NCBI GenBank assembly: GCA_001023535.1
Contig: CP011020.1
Coordinates: 644,595-708,594, forward strand
Direction of reading: 5' to 3'
Origin: Pseudomonas chlororaphis
GTDB lineage: Bacteria; Pseudomonadota; Gammaproteobacteria; Pseudomonadales; Pseudomonadaceae
Length of the DNA: 64,000 nt
Positions within the stretch are counted from its first letter, which is position 1. Each line of letters opens with the position of its first letter. Shown here one piece after another: positions 17,867 through 27,028 of this stretch. The notes below the pieces were generated by a model. The model was given only the letters and a program-made list of their open reading frames with translations, was not told where the DNA came from and did no database searches. The position numbers were made by a program, and so were the translations under genes.

Positions 17867-18031
17867 GTGCTCATCACTGCCAGTCATTGGTATAGTAGTT
17901 GCTCGGCTAATCAAGTATGGGAAAGCTTATCTGAAAGGTGAACAAAGAAAACCTATCAGATTTGTTAGCTATGCAAGGCCAATAATCAGCGGATACTCAT
18001 GTGTCGATGCTCAATATTCAGAGGTCGACAC

Positions 18032-19105
18032 ATGGACACGTTACGAAAAGTCAACGAAAATCTCTATCTCTACGATCCGCTGGATCGTCTGGTGAGTGCT
18101 CACTCCGTTCAGCGCTTTTACAGTGGCTCGCGCATCGCGACCGAGATACAAGGAGAGTCTAAGGCGCTTTTCTTTGAGTGCAACGCAATGCCTTTGGCAG
18201 AGATACAACAGGGCAGGAAGGTCAACCTACTAGCGACTGACCTTCAAACATCGGTGCTGAGCGTTATCAACACTGTCTTCCAACATCCGCAGGCATATAG
18301 TCCTTATGGTCATCGTCCGATGGGCGGCGGGTTACAGAGTCTACTCGGATTCAATGGAGAGCGTCCTGACCCTGTCACTGGGCATTATCTATTAGGGGGC
18401 GGTTATCGGGCATTTAATCCGGTACTGATGCGATTCAATAGTCCTGATGCCTTCAGTCCTTTTGACAGAGGTGGCCTAAACCCCTATGCATACTGTTCGA
18501 ATGATCCTGTTAATAGAGTAGATCCTAATGGGCACTTCTCGGTATCTGGCTTGGTTAATCCATTTAGGTATCTGGCCAGTAAAAGTTCCCGTGCTTATTA
18601 TAAGTTGGCTGGAAAGTTGCGTTCTGCGACAATTAAGCCGTTGAAAAACATGCTTGGTGATGATGTGTCAGATGTCCTTGAGGATGTGGTTTTAGATGTC
18701 GGCCTGAATGACGGTGCCGCAAAAATAACTTCAGTTAAGAGCAGGGCGGACTTGGGAGTTATAAGCAATAATCCATTAAATCAGTATTATGGAATGGATC
18801 ATAAATTTATTCTTACTCAGAAAAATAGACTTTTTTTGCTGTCTTATCGCAGTCGCAATAAAGACACGGTATGGGAACCAAAGCACGCCGCGCTGGCACG
18901 CTGGGTAGAAAACAGAAAACCACACAAAGAATACGATGTTGTTGGTGCTGGGGTGATCACGAGAGCCGGAGGCGGGTACCAGATTACAAACGATTCTGGG
19001 CATTATGTGCCTTCGTCTAAAGTAAATACTCTCGCTAAATACAAGTTGAGGAGTCTAGGGGTAAAAGTGTCTTCCAAGAGTTACAAGATACGGAGTTATT
19101 ATTAA
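18032..19105 (+). CDS. Orphan Rhs-core protein with variable C-terminal toxin-like tip
   Basis: 357 residues. Residues 10-168 are a short Rhs core: LYLYDPLDRL, QAYSPYGHRP, LLGFNGERPDPVTGHYLLGGGYRAFNP, RFNSPDAFSPF, and the boundary motif NPYAYCSNDPVNRVDPNGH. Residues 169-357 are an unrelated tip, typical of polymorphic toxins, containing HAALARWVE and GGGYQITNDSGHYVP (about 310-327). I do not assign an activity to the tip. There is no signal peptide, VgrG/PAAR domain or full Rhs cage, so it is an orphan cassette like those common in P. fluorescens genomes. The DNA is clearly more AT-rich than its neighbours. ATG 18032 follows AGAGG. No immunity gene is recognisable downstream. Confidence 0.75.
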   Translation: MDTLRKVNENLYLYDPLDRLVSAHSVQRFYSGSRIATEIQGESKALFFECNAMPLAEIQQGRKVNLLATDLQTSVLSVINTVFQHPQAYSPYGHRPMGGGLQSLLGFNGERPDPVTGHYLLGGGYRAFNPVLMRFNSPDAFSPFDRGGLNPYAYCSNDPVNRVDPNGHFSVSGLVNPFRYLASKSSRAYYKLAGKLRSATIKPLKNMLGDDVSDVLEDVVLDVGLNDGAAKITSVKSRADLGVISNNPLNQYYGMDHKFILTQKNRLFLLSYRSRNKDTVWEPKHAALARWVENRKPHKEYDVVGAGVITRAGGGYQITNDSGHYVPSSKVNTLAKYKLRSLGVKVSSKSYKIRSYY

Positions 19106-19250
19106 ATTTTATATCCAGGAGAAGTGGAGGTGGCAAGAATTATGCTGGCGGCTCTGCCGGGGCTAACATTTTTTCTACGATAGAGATCGGTCTTCAACCG
19201 GTGTCGTCACCGCTTCTTTTATTCTGTTTTCCAGTATTCAACGAGGTCTG

Positions 19251-19280
19251 AAAATGCCGCTCGATCGAGCGGCATTTTTT
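19251..19280. terminator. Bidirectional intrinsic terminator
   Basis: Arms 19251-19264 and 19265-19278 form a perfect palindrome (AAAATGCCGCTCGA and its complement) with T-runs on both strands. It can end both the Rhs transcript and the convergent DUF2388 transcript. Confidence 0.85.
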
Positions 19281-19292
19281 ATTGGCCAGGTA

Positions 19293-19610
19293 TCAGTCCT
19301 GGGCGACGGCGTTTTTCGCCAGGATCGCGTTGGCCAGTTCCATGTCGGTGGCTTGCAGGCCTGGGTTGTCGGCACGGACTTTCTGCATCGCGGCTTCCAG
19401 GTAAGGGCCACGGATACCGCCGTCACTGGCGACGAAGCTGCCGGCGTCGTCCTGGGCGGCGACGATCAGCTTGTGATCCTTGAAGGTCAGGTAGGTCGAA
19501 CCGGTGGTCGCACCGGACGAGATGACGTTACGCCAAAACGTGTCGGCCATTGCCGAGCCAACAGGGAGAGACAGCAAGGCCAGGGTGGCGACAGCAAGTT
19601 TGAGACGCAT
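19293..19610 (-). CDS. DUF2388-family secreted protein
   Basis: 105 residues with a signal peptide (LKLAVATLALLSLPVGSAMA) and a small domain containing DTFWRNVISSGATTGST, KLIVAAQDDAGSFVASDGGIRG and LEAAMQKVRADNPG. These are the conserved features of the Pseudomonas DUF2388 proteins, predicted periplasmic and of unknown function. ATG 19610 is chosen because it starts directly at the signal peptide; the frame could extend five residues upstream. Confidence 0.8.
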   Translation of the reverse strand: MRLKLAVATLALLSLPVGSAMADTFWRNVISSGATTGSTYLTFKDHKLIVAAQDDAGSFVASDGGIRGPYLEAAMQKVRADNPGLQATDMELANAILAKNAVAQD

Positions 19611-19698
19611 GATAGGTGACTCCACTGGGTTAACTATGACTTTGGATTACCAGCGCCTCGATTCAGTTCCATGACCGCCCGGTCAGGCGTCGTCCGCT

Positions 19699-21483
19699 TC
19701 ATCGCTGTTCGCTTTGCGGCGTTACCCGCAATACCTCTTCGACCGTGGTCAGCCCGGCCGCGACTTTTTGCGCGCCGGACAGTCGCAGGCTGCGCATGCC
19801 TTCCTTGAACGCCTGGCGGCGTACCGCCAGCAGGTCGGTGTCCGGATGAATCAGCGCCCTGACGCTGTCGGTCAGTTGCATGATCTCGTAGACCCCGGCA
19901 CGACCCCGGTAACCGGTGTCACGGCACTCCAGGCAGCCGACGGCCCGGTGGGCATTGCCCGGCAATGGTGCCTGCCAGGGGCGTGTCAGGGTTTGCCAAT
20001 CGTCTTCATCCAGGGTCAAGGGTGCCTTGCATTGAGGGCACAGGGTGCGCACCAGGCGTTGGGCCATGATGCCGAGCACCGTAGCCTTGATCAGGTAATG
20101 GGGCACGCCCAACTCCAGCAGGCGGCTGATGGCGCTCGGCGCATCGTTGGTGTGCAGGGTCGAGAGCACCAGGTGCCCGGTCAGCGCCGCCTGGATCGCC
20201 ATTTCGGCGGTCTCCAGGTCGCGGATCTCACCGATCATGATGATGTCCGGGTCCTGCCGCATCAGCGCCCGCACCCCGGCCGCGAACGTCAGGTCGATGT
20301 TGTGCTGGACTTGCATCTGGTTGAAGGAGCCCTCGACCATTTCGATCGGGTCCTCGATGGTGCAGAGGTTCACCTCTGGCGTCGCCAGTTTCTTCAGGGT
20401 GGTGTAGAGGGTGGTGGTCTTGCCGGAGCCGGTGGGTCCGGTCACCAGGATGATGCCGTTGGGCTGGCGGGTCATGTCCTGCCAGCGGCGCAAGTCGTCG
20501 GCGGAGAAGCCGAGCTGGTCGAAGTCCTTGAGCAACACTTCCGGGTCGAAGATCCGCATGACCATTTTTTCGCCGAACGCCGTCGGCAGTGTCGACAGGC
20601 GCAGTTCCACTTCGCCGCCATCCGGCGTCTTGGTCTTGACCCGGCCGTCCTGGGGCTTGCGCTTCTCGGCGACATTCATCCGCCCCAGGTTCTTCAGGCG
20701 GCTGATGATCGCCATCGTCACCTGCGGAGGGAATTGATAGACGGTGTGCAGCACCCCGTCGATGCGAAACCGCACGGTGCCTTGTTCGCGGCGCGGTTCG
20801 ATGTGGATATCGCTGGCCCGCTGCTGGAAGGCGTACTGGAACAGCCAGTCGACGATGTTGACGATATGGGCATCGTTGGCGTCCGGTTCCTGGTCGCTGG
20901 CACCCAGGTTGAGCAGTTGTTCGAAATTGGTCAGGTTGCTCGGCTGCTGATCGTGGGTGGCGGCGCCGCTGACCGACTTGGCCAGGCGATAGAACTCCAC
21001 GCTCAGGCGCTGGATGTCCACCGGGTTGGCGACCACCCGCTGCACCGGCAGCTTGAGCACGTGGGTCAGGTCGGCTTCCCAACTGCTGACGTAGGGCTGG
21101 GCGCTGGCCACGGTGACGGCCTCGCGATCGACCGCCACGGCGAGGATCTTGTGGCGTTGGGCAAAGGCGTAGGACATCAGGGGCGTCACGGCCGCCACGT
21201 TGATTTTCAGCGGGTCGATGCGCAGGTACGGCTGGCCGGCCTGCTCGGCCAGCCACAGGGTCAGGCTCTCCAGGTCCAGGCGCTTGCCGGGGCGGCTGAG
21301 GTCGTCCAGGTGCTGGTTGGCGATGAACTCCAGTGGATGCAACTGGCTGTTGGCGCCGTGGCGTCGGCGGGCGTTCAGCGCGGTCTCGGCGCAGTCCTGG
21401 CTGATGAGGCCCTGGGCGACCAGTTGGCGTAGCAGATCGTTGAGGTCCAGCCAGCGGTCCTGAGTGGCGTGTTTGGTGGACAT
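19699..21483 (-). CDS. GspE/PilB-family secretion ATPase (orphan)
   Basis: 594 residues. After an N-terminal MshEN/GspE-N-like region come the Walker A GPTGSGKTT, Asp box and Walker B DIIMIGEIRDLETAE, His box LSTLHTND, and the zinc tetracysteine motif (CPQC near LTLDEDD, then CLEC). Such ATPases drive pseudopilus or pilus assembly at the inner membrane. No other type II secretion or type IV pilus gene is nearby, so its partner complex is not evident; P. aeruginosa has a similar lone ATPase at this locus (PA5210). The start ATG 21483 is preceded by AGGAAC. Confidence 0.88.
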   Translation of the reverse strand: MSTKHATQDRWLDLNDLLRQLVAQGLISQDCAETALNARRRHGANSQLHPLEFIANQHLDDLSRPGKRLDLESLTLWLAEQAGQPYLRIDPLKINVAAVTPLMSYAFAQRHKILAVAVDREAVTVASAQPYVSSWEADLTHVLKLPVQRVVANPVDIQRLSVEFYRLAKSVSGAATHDQQPSNLTNFEQLLNLGASDQEPDANDAHIVNIVDWLFQYAFQQRASDIHIEPRREQGTVRFRIDGVLHTVYQFPPQVTMAIISRLKNLGRMNVAEKRKPQDGRVKTKTPDGGEVELRLSTLPTAFGEKMVMRIFDPEVLLKDFDQLGFSADDLRRWQDMTRQPNGIILVTGPTGSGKTTTLYTTLKKLATPEVNLCTIEDPIEMVEGSFNQMQVQHNIDLTFAAGVRALMRQDPDIIMIGEIRDLETAEMAIQAALTGHLVLSTLHTNDAPSAISRLLELGVPHYLIKATVLGIMAQRLVRTLCPQCKAPLTLDEDDWQTLTRPWQAPLPGNAHRAVGCLECRDTGYRGRAGVYEIMQLTDSVRALIHPDTDLLAVRRQAFKEGMRSLRLSGAQKVAAGLTTVEEVLRVTPQSEQR

Positions 21484-21628
21484 GCGGGTTCCTATTGGAC
21501 AATTGCAGCAAAGCAGCGATACAGACGCCTCGGCGTCTTCGCTCGATGTGCAAGAGAATAGTCCTGACGCCATGGACCGTTGGGCCACTACCCGACCAAT
21601 GCGTTACGAAGTCTTGCCCTGGGGCGGC

Positions 21629-21967
21629 TCAACCGGCGGCCTGGACCGGCTGAACCCGCGAAATATCAGCCTCTTGTAAATCCACCGAGCACACACTGAT
21701 CAGGTTTCGTAATTTTTCCGCGAGGACTTGGGCACGGTGCCAGCTCAGCCCCTCCACGACGATGTCCATCGACAGCAGGTCGTCGTGGCGCTCCATGCGC
21801 ACCTGTTGCGGCGTCAGGCCCTGCAAGGCAAACAAGTTGAGCGCCCGGCACAACAGGTCCGGTTCGGCTTCGCCTAGCAGTTGGTAGTGCACGCGGCAAT
21901 GGGGGTTGGCGGTGTGCCAGGCGTCGACGCGGCTGGGTAGGGGGGCGATGGCTTCGAGTAATGGCAT
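21629..21967 (-). CDS. Small ACT-like-domain protein
   Basis: 112 residues. The segment HCRVHYQLLGEAEPDLLCRALNLF, then VRMERHDDLLSMDIVVEGL and AEKLRNLISVCSVDLQ, has the beta-alpha-beta pattern and 'bind and sense' layout of ACT domains, similar to small regulatory subunits of acetolactate synthase. I infer a ligand-sensing role; no partner is evident. ATG 21967 follows AAGGAG. An Lrp-type regulator is divergently transcribed 125 bp away. Confidence 0.6.
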   Translation of the reverse strand: MPLLEAIAPLPSRVDAWHTANPHCRVHYQLLGEAEPDLLCRALNLFALQGLTPQQVRMERHDDLLSMDIVVEGLSWHRAQVLAEKLRNLISVCSVDLQEADISRVQPVQAAG

Positions 21968-22092
21968 GTGGATCTCCTTGAGGGCGGGAGAAATATTTAC
22001 ATGCACTGACGGGTATTTCTTATCTAAGATGACCCGATTAAACGCCGGATCGAATGGTTTAATTCTAGAAATTATAAATAGCGGGTTTATTT

Positions 22093-22563
22093 ATGCACAG
22101 TGAGCTGGACAGTTACGACCGCCGCATACTGGCGCTGCTCCAGGAGGATGCTTCGCTGTCCAGTGCCCAGGTGGCCGAGCAGGTAGGGTTGTCGCAGTCG
22201 CCGTGCTGGCGACGGATCCAGCGGATGAAGGAGGAGGGCATCATCCGCCGCCAGGTGACCCTGCTCGATCGCAAGAAGATCGGGCTTAACACGCAGATCT
22301 TCGCCGAAGTCAAACTCAACGCCCACGGACGTTCGAACTTCACCGAGTTCACCGAGGCGATCCGCGGCTTTCCCGAGGTCCTGGAATGCTACGTATTGAT
22401 GGGGGCGGTGGATTTCCTGCTGCGTATCGTCACGGCTGACATCGAGGCGTATGAGCGATTCTTCTTCGAAAAGCTATCGATGGTGCCGGGAATCCAGGAA
22501 GTGAACTCGATCGTCGCGCTTTCGGAGATCAAGTCCACGACGAGTTTGCCAGTGCTGCGCTGA
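22093..22563 (+). CDS. Lrp/AsnC-family transcriptional regulator
   Basis: 156 residues: an N-terminal winged helix-turn-helix (LDSYDRRILALLQEDASLS, then VAEQVGLSQSPCWRRIQRM) and a C-terminal RAM/ACT domain (EVLECYVLMGAVDFLLRIVT). Such proteins sense amino acids as octamers. It is divergent from the ACT-like gene, whose promoter region it may control. The promoter gap is AT-rich. Confidence 0.9.
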   Translation: MHSELDSYDRRILALLQEDASLSSAQVAEQVGLSQSPCWRRIQRMKEEGIIRRQVTLLDRKKIGLNTQIFAEVKLNAHGRSNFTEFTEAIRGFPEVLECYVLMGAVDFLLRIVTADIEAYERFFFEKLSMVPGIQEVNSIVALSEIKSTTSLPVLR

Positions 22564-22590
22564 GTTCTGTGGAGGATGTGCTGGCCTCAT

Positions 22591-22680
22591 CGCGAGCAAG
22601 CTCGCTCCCACGGTTGATCTTCAGCGGCCACTAGATGTGGTTACCACGCTGAACCCCTGTGGGAGCGAGCTTGCTCGCGA
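22591..22680. repeat. Inverted REP pair after the Lrp gene
   Basis: CGCGAGCAAGCTCGCTCCCAC (22591-22611) and the inverse copy at 22659-22680 form a REP pair of the GTGGGAGC family. It occupies the convergent gap between the Lrp gene and the CYTH-CHAD gene, where it can fold on both transcripts. Confidence 0.85.
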
Positions 22681-22688
22681 TGGCGGCG

Positions 22689-24056
22689 TCACAGGCGCAG
22701 CAAAGTCTTCCAGGCCCGGTTCTGATACACCGCGATCGCCTGCTGCTTGCGCATGTCCAGGGCTTCGTCGGTGATCGGTTGGTTGGCCAGTTGCGCCAGT
22801 TTGTTCAGCTCGCCGTAGAGCCGGTCCATCTCCGGGATGTCCAGCACATGGCGGGCGTGGTGCAGCCAGGCCTGGATGCGTTCGATCCGCGGCAGTTGCT
22901 CGGCCAGGTCTTCGGGTTGCTGCTGGTAGCGCTGCAGTTGCAGGGACGTGGACTCTTCGCCCAGCAGGCGTGGCAACCAGCTGCCCAGTTGCGCGGCGCC
23001 TTGGCGATTGCCGCGGGTGTTGCGCTCGGCGGTCCAACTGCGGGCCAGCAACCAGCGTGACGTGTTCAGGGAGAACAGGCCCCAGCGCGGGTCTTGCAGC
23101 TCGTCGAGGAACTGCTCCGGCGCGGCCTTGCGCACGTCTTCGTCGTCCAGGCCGGCCTGGACCAGTGGGCGCCAGTCTTCCAGCAGCGCGTCCAGGGCAA
23201 TGCGCAAGTCGTGGGTCGATTGACGAGGGGCGGCCTGGCCGAGGCTGCTGAGCAGGGCGCGCATCTCGGCGAGGGTTTCCACCCAGTCCTGCAGCAGGCG
23301 CCAGTGGCCATTGAAACGGTATTGCTCGGCCAGGCGCTGGCTGCTGCCCAGTAGGTGCCAGCCCAGCGCGGCGAAGGCGTCGTCCAGCGGCATTTCGGCG
23401 CTCAGTTGCGGGGCCGGCAGGCTCAGGGCATAGCTGGCCGCGTCGTGCAGGCGATAGCCGCGCTCGGCCTTGCTGATGTCGCAAGGCATCAAGGGCAGCG
23501 TGGCGGCCAGCTCGGCTGCCAGTTCCAGCAAGGCGGCGGGCTCGCCTTCGCGCAGCTCCAGCTCCAGCTCGCAGATTTCTTCCTTCTGCTTGCCGACCAC
23601 GACATGACCCAGGTCCAGTGCGGCCTCGATGACCACTTTGCCCTTGCCACGACCCCAGGCAATCTCGGCCCGCTCACGCACGAAATCGGTGGTGAAGATG
23701 GCCTTGAGGGTTTTCTTGTCCAGGTCAGCCAGGGACGCGGGCCAGCATTCGCCGTCGAGTTTCTTCACGTCGAGCTTGGCCTTGGGCAGGTGCCAGTCGT
23801 ATTCATTGCGTTCGGACAGGCCGGCGATGCTCTGGCCGCGGGTCTTGAGGGTCTGGATCACCTCTTCGCCGTCGCGACGCAGGCGCAGCGCGACCTTGGC
23901 CTTGGCGAGATCGCGCTCGGGCGTGTCGAAGTACTGGTTCATCAGTTCATGGCGTTCCCAGCCATGCTTGTTGCGTTTTTTCAGCAGCGGGTGCTCGCGC
24001 AGGGCTGCCAGGGTCTCGCGGCTGACGCGGAGTTTGATTTCGGTTTCTTTCTGCAT
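22689..24056 (-). CDS. CYTH-CHAD domain inorganic triphosphatase
   Basis: 455 residues. The N-terminal CYTH domain starts with the ETEIKLRV (ExExK) motif and includes NQYFDTPERDL and VALRLRRDG; it hydrolyses triphosphate using metal ions. The C-terminal CHAD domain (about residues 240-455) contains the histidine/arginine helices HDLRIALDALLEDWRP, which bind polyphosphate. This is the YgiF-type arrangement, a cytosolic inorganic triphosphatase. The frame extends upstream of 24056 but the family starts at METE-like MQKETEIKL. Confidence 0.88.
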   Translation of the reverse strand: MQKETEIKLRVSRETLAALREHPLLKKRNKHGWERHELMNQYFDTPERDLAKAKVALRLRRDGEEVIQTLKTRGQSIAGLSERNEYDWHLPKAKLDVKKLDGECWPASLADLDKKTLKAIFTTDFVRERAEIAWGRGKGKVVIEAALDLGHVVVGKQKEEICELELELREGEPAALLELAAELAATLPLMPCDISKAERGYRLHDAASYALSLPAPQLSAEMPLDDAFAALGWHLLGSSQRLAEQYRFNGHWRLLQDWVETLAEMRALLSSLGQAAPRQSTHDLRIALDALLEDWRPLVQAGLDDEDVRKAAPEQFLDELQDPRWGLFSLNTSRWLLARSWTAERNTRGNRQGAAQLGSWLPRLLGEESTSLQLQRYQQQPEDLAEQLPRIERIQAWLHHARHVLDIPEMDRLYGELNKLAQLANQPITDEALDMRKQQAIAVYQNRAWKTLLRL

Positions 24057-24214
24057 GGCCGGAAAATCCAGGGATCGGGTGTGCAGCCGGGGAAGGTGTC
24101 TGGCTGCCAAGGTCGTGCAGTGTACAGGACTCATCCGTCCTACGCGCCGCGACGGTTTCTTCCTTGCGCCGGATGGTTCTATGATGAACGTCAATTTGCA
24201 AGCCGGAGCCAGCG

Positions 24215-25372
24215 ATGCCTTTGCCGTCCATGAAAGATCAGTTCGCTGCCCTGATCGCCGCGCCGTCAGTCAGTTGTACCCAGCCCGGACTGGACCAGTC
24301 CAACAGCGCGGTCATCGAACTGCTGGCGGGCTGGCTCGGCGACCTCGGGTTCTGCTGTGACATCCAGCAGGTCAGCCCTGGCAAGTTCAACCTGCTGGCC
24401 AGTTTTGGCAGTGGCCCCGGTGGCCTGGTGCTGGCCGGGCACAGTGACACGGTGCCGTTCGACGGTGCGCTGTGGCAGACCGACCCACTGAAACTGACCG
24501 AGGTCGATGGTCGTTGGGTGGGCCTGGGCAGTTGCGACATGAAGGGCTTCTTCGCCCTGGTCATCGAAGCGGTCAAGCCGCTGCTGGACCAGCCGTTCAA
24601 GCAGCCGCTGCTGATCCTCGCCACCTGCGACGAAGAAAGCTCGATGGCCGGTGCCCGCGCCCTCGCCGAGGCCGGGTGTCCATTGGGGCGCGCGGCCGTC
24701 ATCGGCGAGCCGACCGGCCTGCGGCCGATCCGCCTGCACAAGGGCGTGATGATGGAGCGCATCGATATCCTCGGGCGCAGTGGCCATTCTTCCGACCCGA
24801 GCCTGGGCCACAGCGCCCTCGAAGCGATGCACGACGCCATGGGCGAATTGCGCGGCCTGCGCCTGCAATGGCAGCGCGAATACCGCAACCCGCAATTCAC
24901 CGTGCCCCAGCCGACCCTGAACTTCGGTTGCATCCATGGCGGCGACAACCCCAACCGGATCTGCGGCCAGTGTTCCATGGAGTTCGACCTGAGGCCCTTG
25001 CCAGGCATGGACCCGCAAGTGCTGCGGGCGGCGATCCAGCAGAAGCTCGACCCCATTGCCGAGCGACACAAGGTCAAGATCGACTATGCGCCGCTGTTCC
25101 CCGAGGTGCCGCCGTTCGAACAGGCCGAAGAGGCCGAACTGGTGCGTGTGGCCGAGCGACTCACTGGTCATCGTGCCGAAGCAGTAGCGTTCGGCACCGA
25201 AGCGCCTTATCTTCAGCGCCTTGGCTGCGAAACCCTGGTCCTGGGCCCCGGAGATATCGCCTGTGCCCACCAACCGGGCGAGTACCTTGAAATGTCACGT
25301 TTGCAACCTACCGTACAACTGCTGCGGCAGCTGATCGGCCATTACTGCCTGACGCCGGCCACCGCCGGCTAA
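24215..25372 (+). CDS. argE: Acetylornithine deacetylase
   Basis: 385 residues. A zinc M20-family enzyme that hydrolyses N-acetylornithine in arginine synthesis. Metal and catalytic residues are seen in AGHSDTVPFDG (HxD), LGSCDMKGF, ATCDEESSMAGA (EE) and the final CAHQPGEY. It is adjacent to argA, as in other pseudomonads, although 132 bp separate the two, so argA may have its own promoter. Confidence 0.93.
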   Translation: MPLPSMKDQFAALIAAPSVSCTQPGLDQSNSAVIELLAGWLGDLGFCCDIQQVSPGKFNLLASFGSGPGGLVLAGHSDTVPFDGALWQTDPLKLTEVDGRWVGLGSCDMKGFFALVIEAVKPLLDQPFKQPLLILATCDEESSMAGARALAEAGCPLGRAAVIGEPTGLRPIRLHKGVMMERIDILGRSGHSSDPSLGHSALEAMHDAMGELRGLRLQWQREYRNPQFTVPQPTLNFGCIHGGDNPNRICGQCSMEFDLRPLPGMDPQVLRAAIQQKLDPIAERHKVKIDYAPLFPEVPPFEQAEEAELVRVAERLTGHRAEAVAFGTEAPYLQRLGCETLVLGPGDIACAHQPGEYLEMSRLQPTVQLLRQLIGHYCLTPATAG

Positions 25373-25504
25373 ATTGCCCCTGTCCGGGCCCGTATTCATG
25401 AGGAGAGCGCGCGTGTCGCCAAGCCTGTTCCGACGATAACCACCAGCCCGCTGTGCGTTCAGTTTGGTCTTTTTTCGGCTGCTATTTATTACAGGCCCAG
25501 GTTC

Positions 25505-26803
25505 ATGCCCGAATACGTTAATTGGCTTCGTCACGCTTCGCCCTATATCAATGCCCACCGTGATTGCACCTTCATCGTCATGCTGCCCGGCGACGGGGTG
25601 GAGCACCCCAACTTCGGCAATATCGTCCATGACCTCGTGCTCCTGCACAGCCTGGGCGTGCGCCTGGTGCTGGTCCATGGCTCGCGTCCGCAGATCGAGA
25701 CCCGTCTGGCCGCGCGAGGCCTGACGCCGCACTACCATCACGGCATGCGCATCACCGATGCCGCGACCCTGGAATGCGTGATCGACGCCGTGGGCCAGCT
25801 GCGCATCGCCATCGAGGCACGCCTGTCCATGGACATGGCGTCCTCGCCCATGCAGGGCTCGCGGTTGCGGGTCGCCAGCGGCAACCTGGTCACCGCACGG
25901 CCCATCGGCGTGCTGGAAGGCGTGGATTACCACCACACCGGCGAAGTGCGTCGGGTCGATCGCAAAGGCATCAACCGCCTGCTGGACGAGCGCTCCATCG
26001 TACTGCTGTCGCCGCTGGGGTATTCACCCACCGGGGAAATCTTCAACCTCGCCTGTGAAGACGTCGCCACCCGGGCCGCCATCGACCTGGCGGCCGACAA
26101 GCTGTTGCTGTTCGGCGCCGAGCAGGGGCTGATCGGCGAGGACGGTCGGCTGGTGCGCGAGTTGCGCCCCCAACAGGTGCCGGCCCACATGCAGCGCCTG
26201 GGCAGCGACTACCAGGCCGAATTGCTGGATGCCGCCGCCCAGGCCTGCCGTGGCGGCGTGGCACGCAGCCATATCGTCAGCTACGCCGAGGACGGTGCGC
26301 TGCTGGCCGAACTGTTCACCCGCGACGGCAGCGGGACCCTGGTGGCCCAGGAGCAGTTCGAAGTGGTTCGCGAAGCGGCCATCGAAGACGTCGGCGGCTT
26401 GCTGGACCTGATCAGCCCGTTGGAAGAACAAGGGATCCTGGTCCGTCGCTCCCGCGAAGTGCTGGAGCGTGAGATCGAACAGTTCAGCGTGGTCGAGCGC
26501 GAAGGGATGATCATCGCCTGCGCGGCGTTGTACCAGATCGCCGATTCGGACGCCGGGGAGCTGGCCTGCCTGGCGGTGAACCCGGAATACCGCCACGGTG
26601 GCCGGGGTGATGAACTGCTGGAGCGGATCGAGACCCGCGCCCGTGCCCAAGGGCTCAAGACCCTGTTCGTGCTCACCACCCGGACCGCCCACTGGTTCCG
26701 CGAGCGCGGTTTCGAACCCAGCAGCGTCGAACGCCTGCCGGCCGCGCGGGCCTCGCTCTACAACTACCAGCGCAACTCGAAAATCTTCGAGAAATCCCTG
26801 TAG
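25505..26803 (+). CDS. argA: N-acetylglutamate synthase
   Basis: 432 residues. It catalyses the first step of arginine synthesis, acetylating glutamate. The N-terminal amino-acid-kinase-like domain (LVLVHGSRPQIE; the arginine-sensing part) is followed by a GNAT domain (LACLAVNPEYRHGGRGDELLERIE, with the acetyl-CoA loop, and HWFRERGFEPSS). The start lies in a good context for the family (MPEYVNWLRHASPYI). Confidence 0.95.
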   Translation: MPEYVNWLRHASPYINAHRDCTFIVMLPGDGVEHPNFGNIVHDLVLLHSLGVRLVLVHGSRPQIETRLAARGLTPHYHHGMRITDAATLECVIDAVGQLRIAIEARLSMDMASSPMQGSRLRVASGNLVTARPIGVLEGVDYHHTGEVRRVDRKGINRLLDERSIVLLSPLGYSPTGEIFNLACEDVATRAAIDLAADKLLLFGAEQGLIGEDGRLVRELRPQQVPAHMQRLGSDYQAELLDAAAQACRGGVARSHIVSYAEDGALLAELFTRDGSGTLVAQEQFEVVREAAIEDVGGLLDLISPLEEQGILVRRSREVLEREIEQFSVVEREGMIIACAALYQIADSDAGELACLAVNPEYRHGGRGDELLERIETRARAQGLKTLFVLTTRTAHWFRERGFEPSSVERLPAARASLYNYQRNSKIFEKSL

Positions 26804-27028
26804 GGCGCAACCTCTGGTGCCGTGCGTCAGGCTGCAGGCTTTTTGACTTCAGACAAGGAACTGTCTTAAGGAAAGCCATCAAGATTGCAGCCTGAGGCCG
26901 TGCTTCGCGCCTGGCCGTGAAAATTTCCCAGGCAGGCGGAGCTTGTGGCAGAGCGATCACTGCCCTGAAAAGGTGCAGAAAAAGACCATTCAGTAATCCG
27001 TCGACTGGCCGATACGCCGTATCTCAGT

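Noticed and set aside
17601..18095. 164-codon frame spanning the gcvH end, a REP and the heptamer repeat
   Set aside because: It translates a REP element and a simple repeat (HLPSAIC repeats), has no RBS, and overlaps gcvH and the Rhs start.
19140..19181. 13-codon frame after the Rhs gene as an immunity peptide
   Set aside because: It has a fair RBS but is far too short for any known immunity protein.
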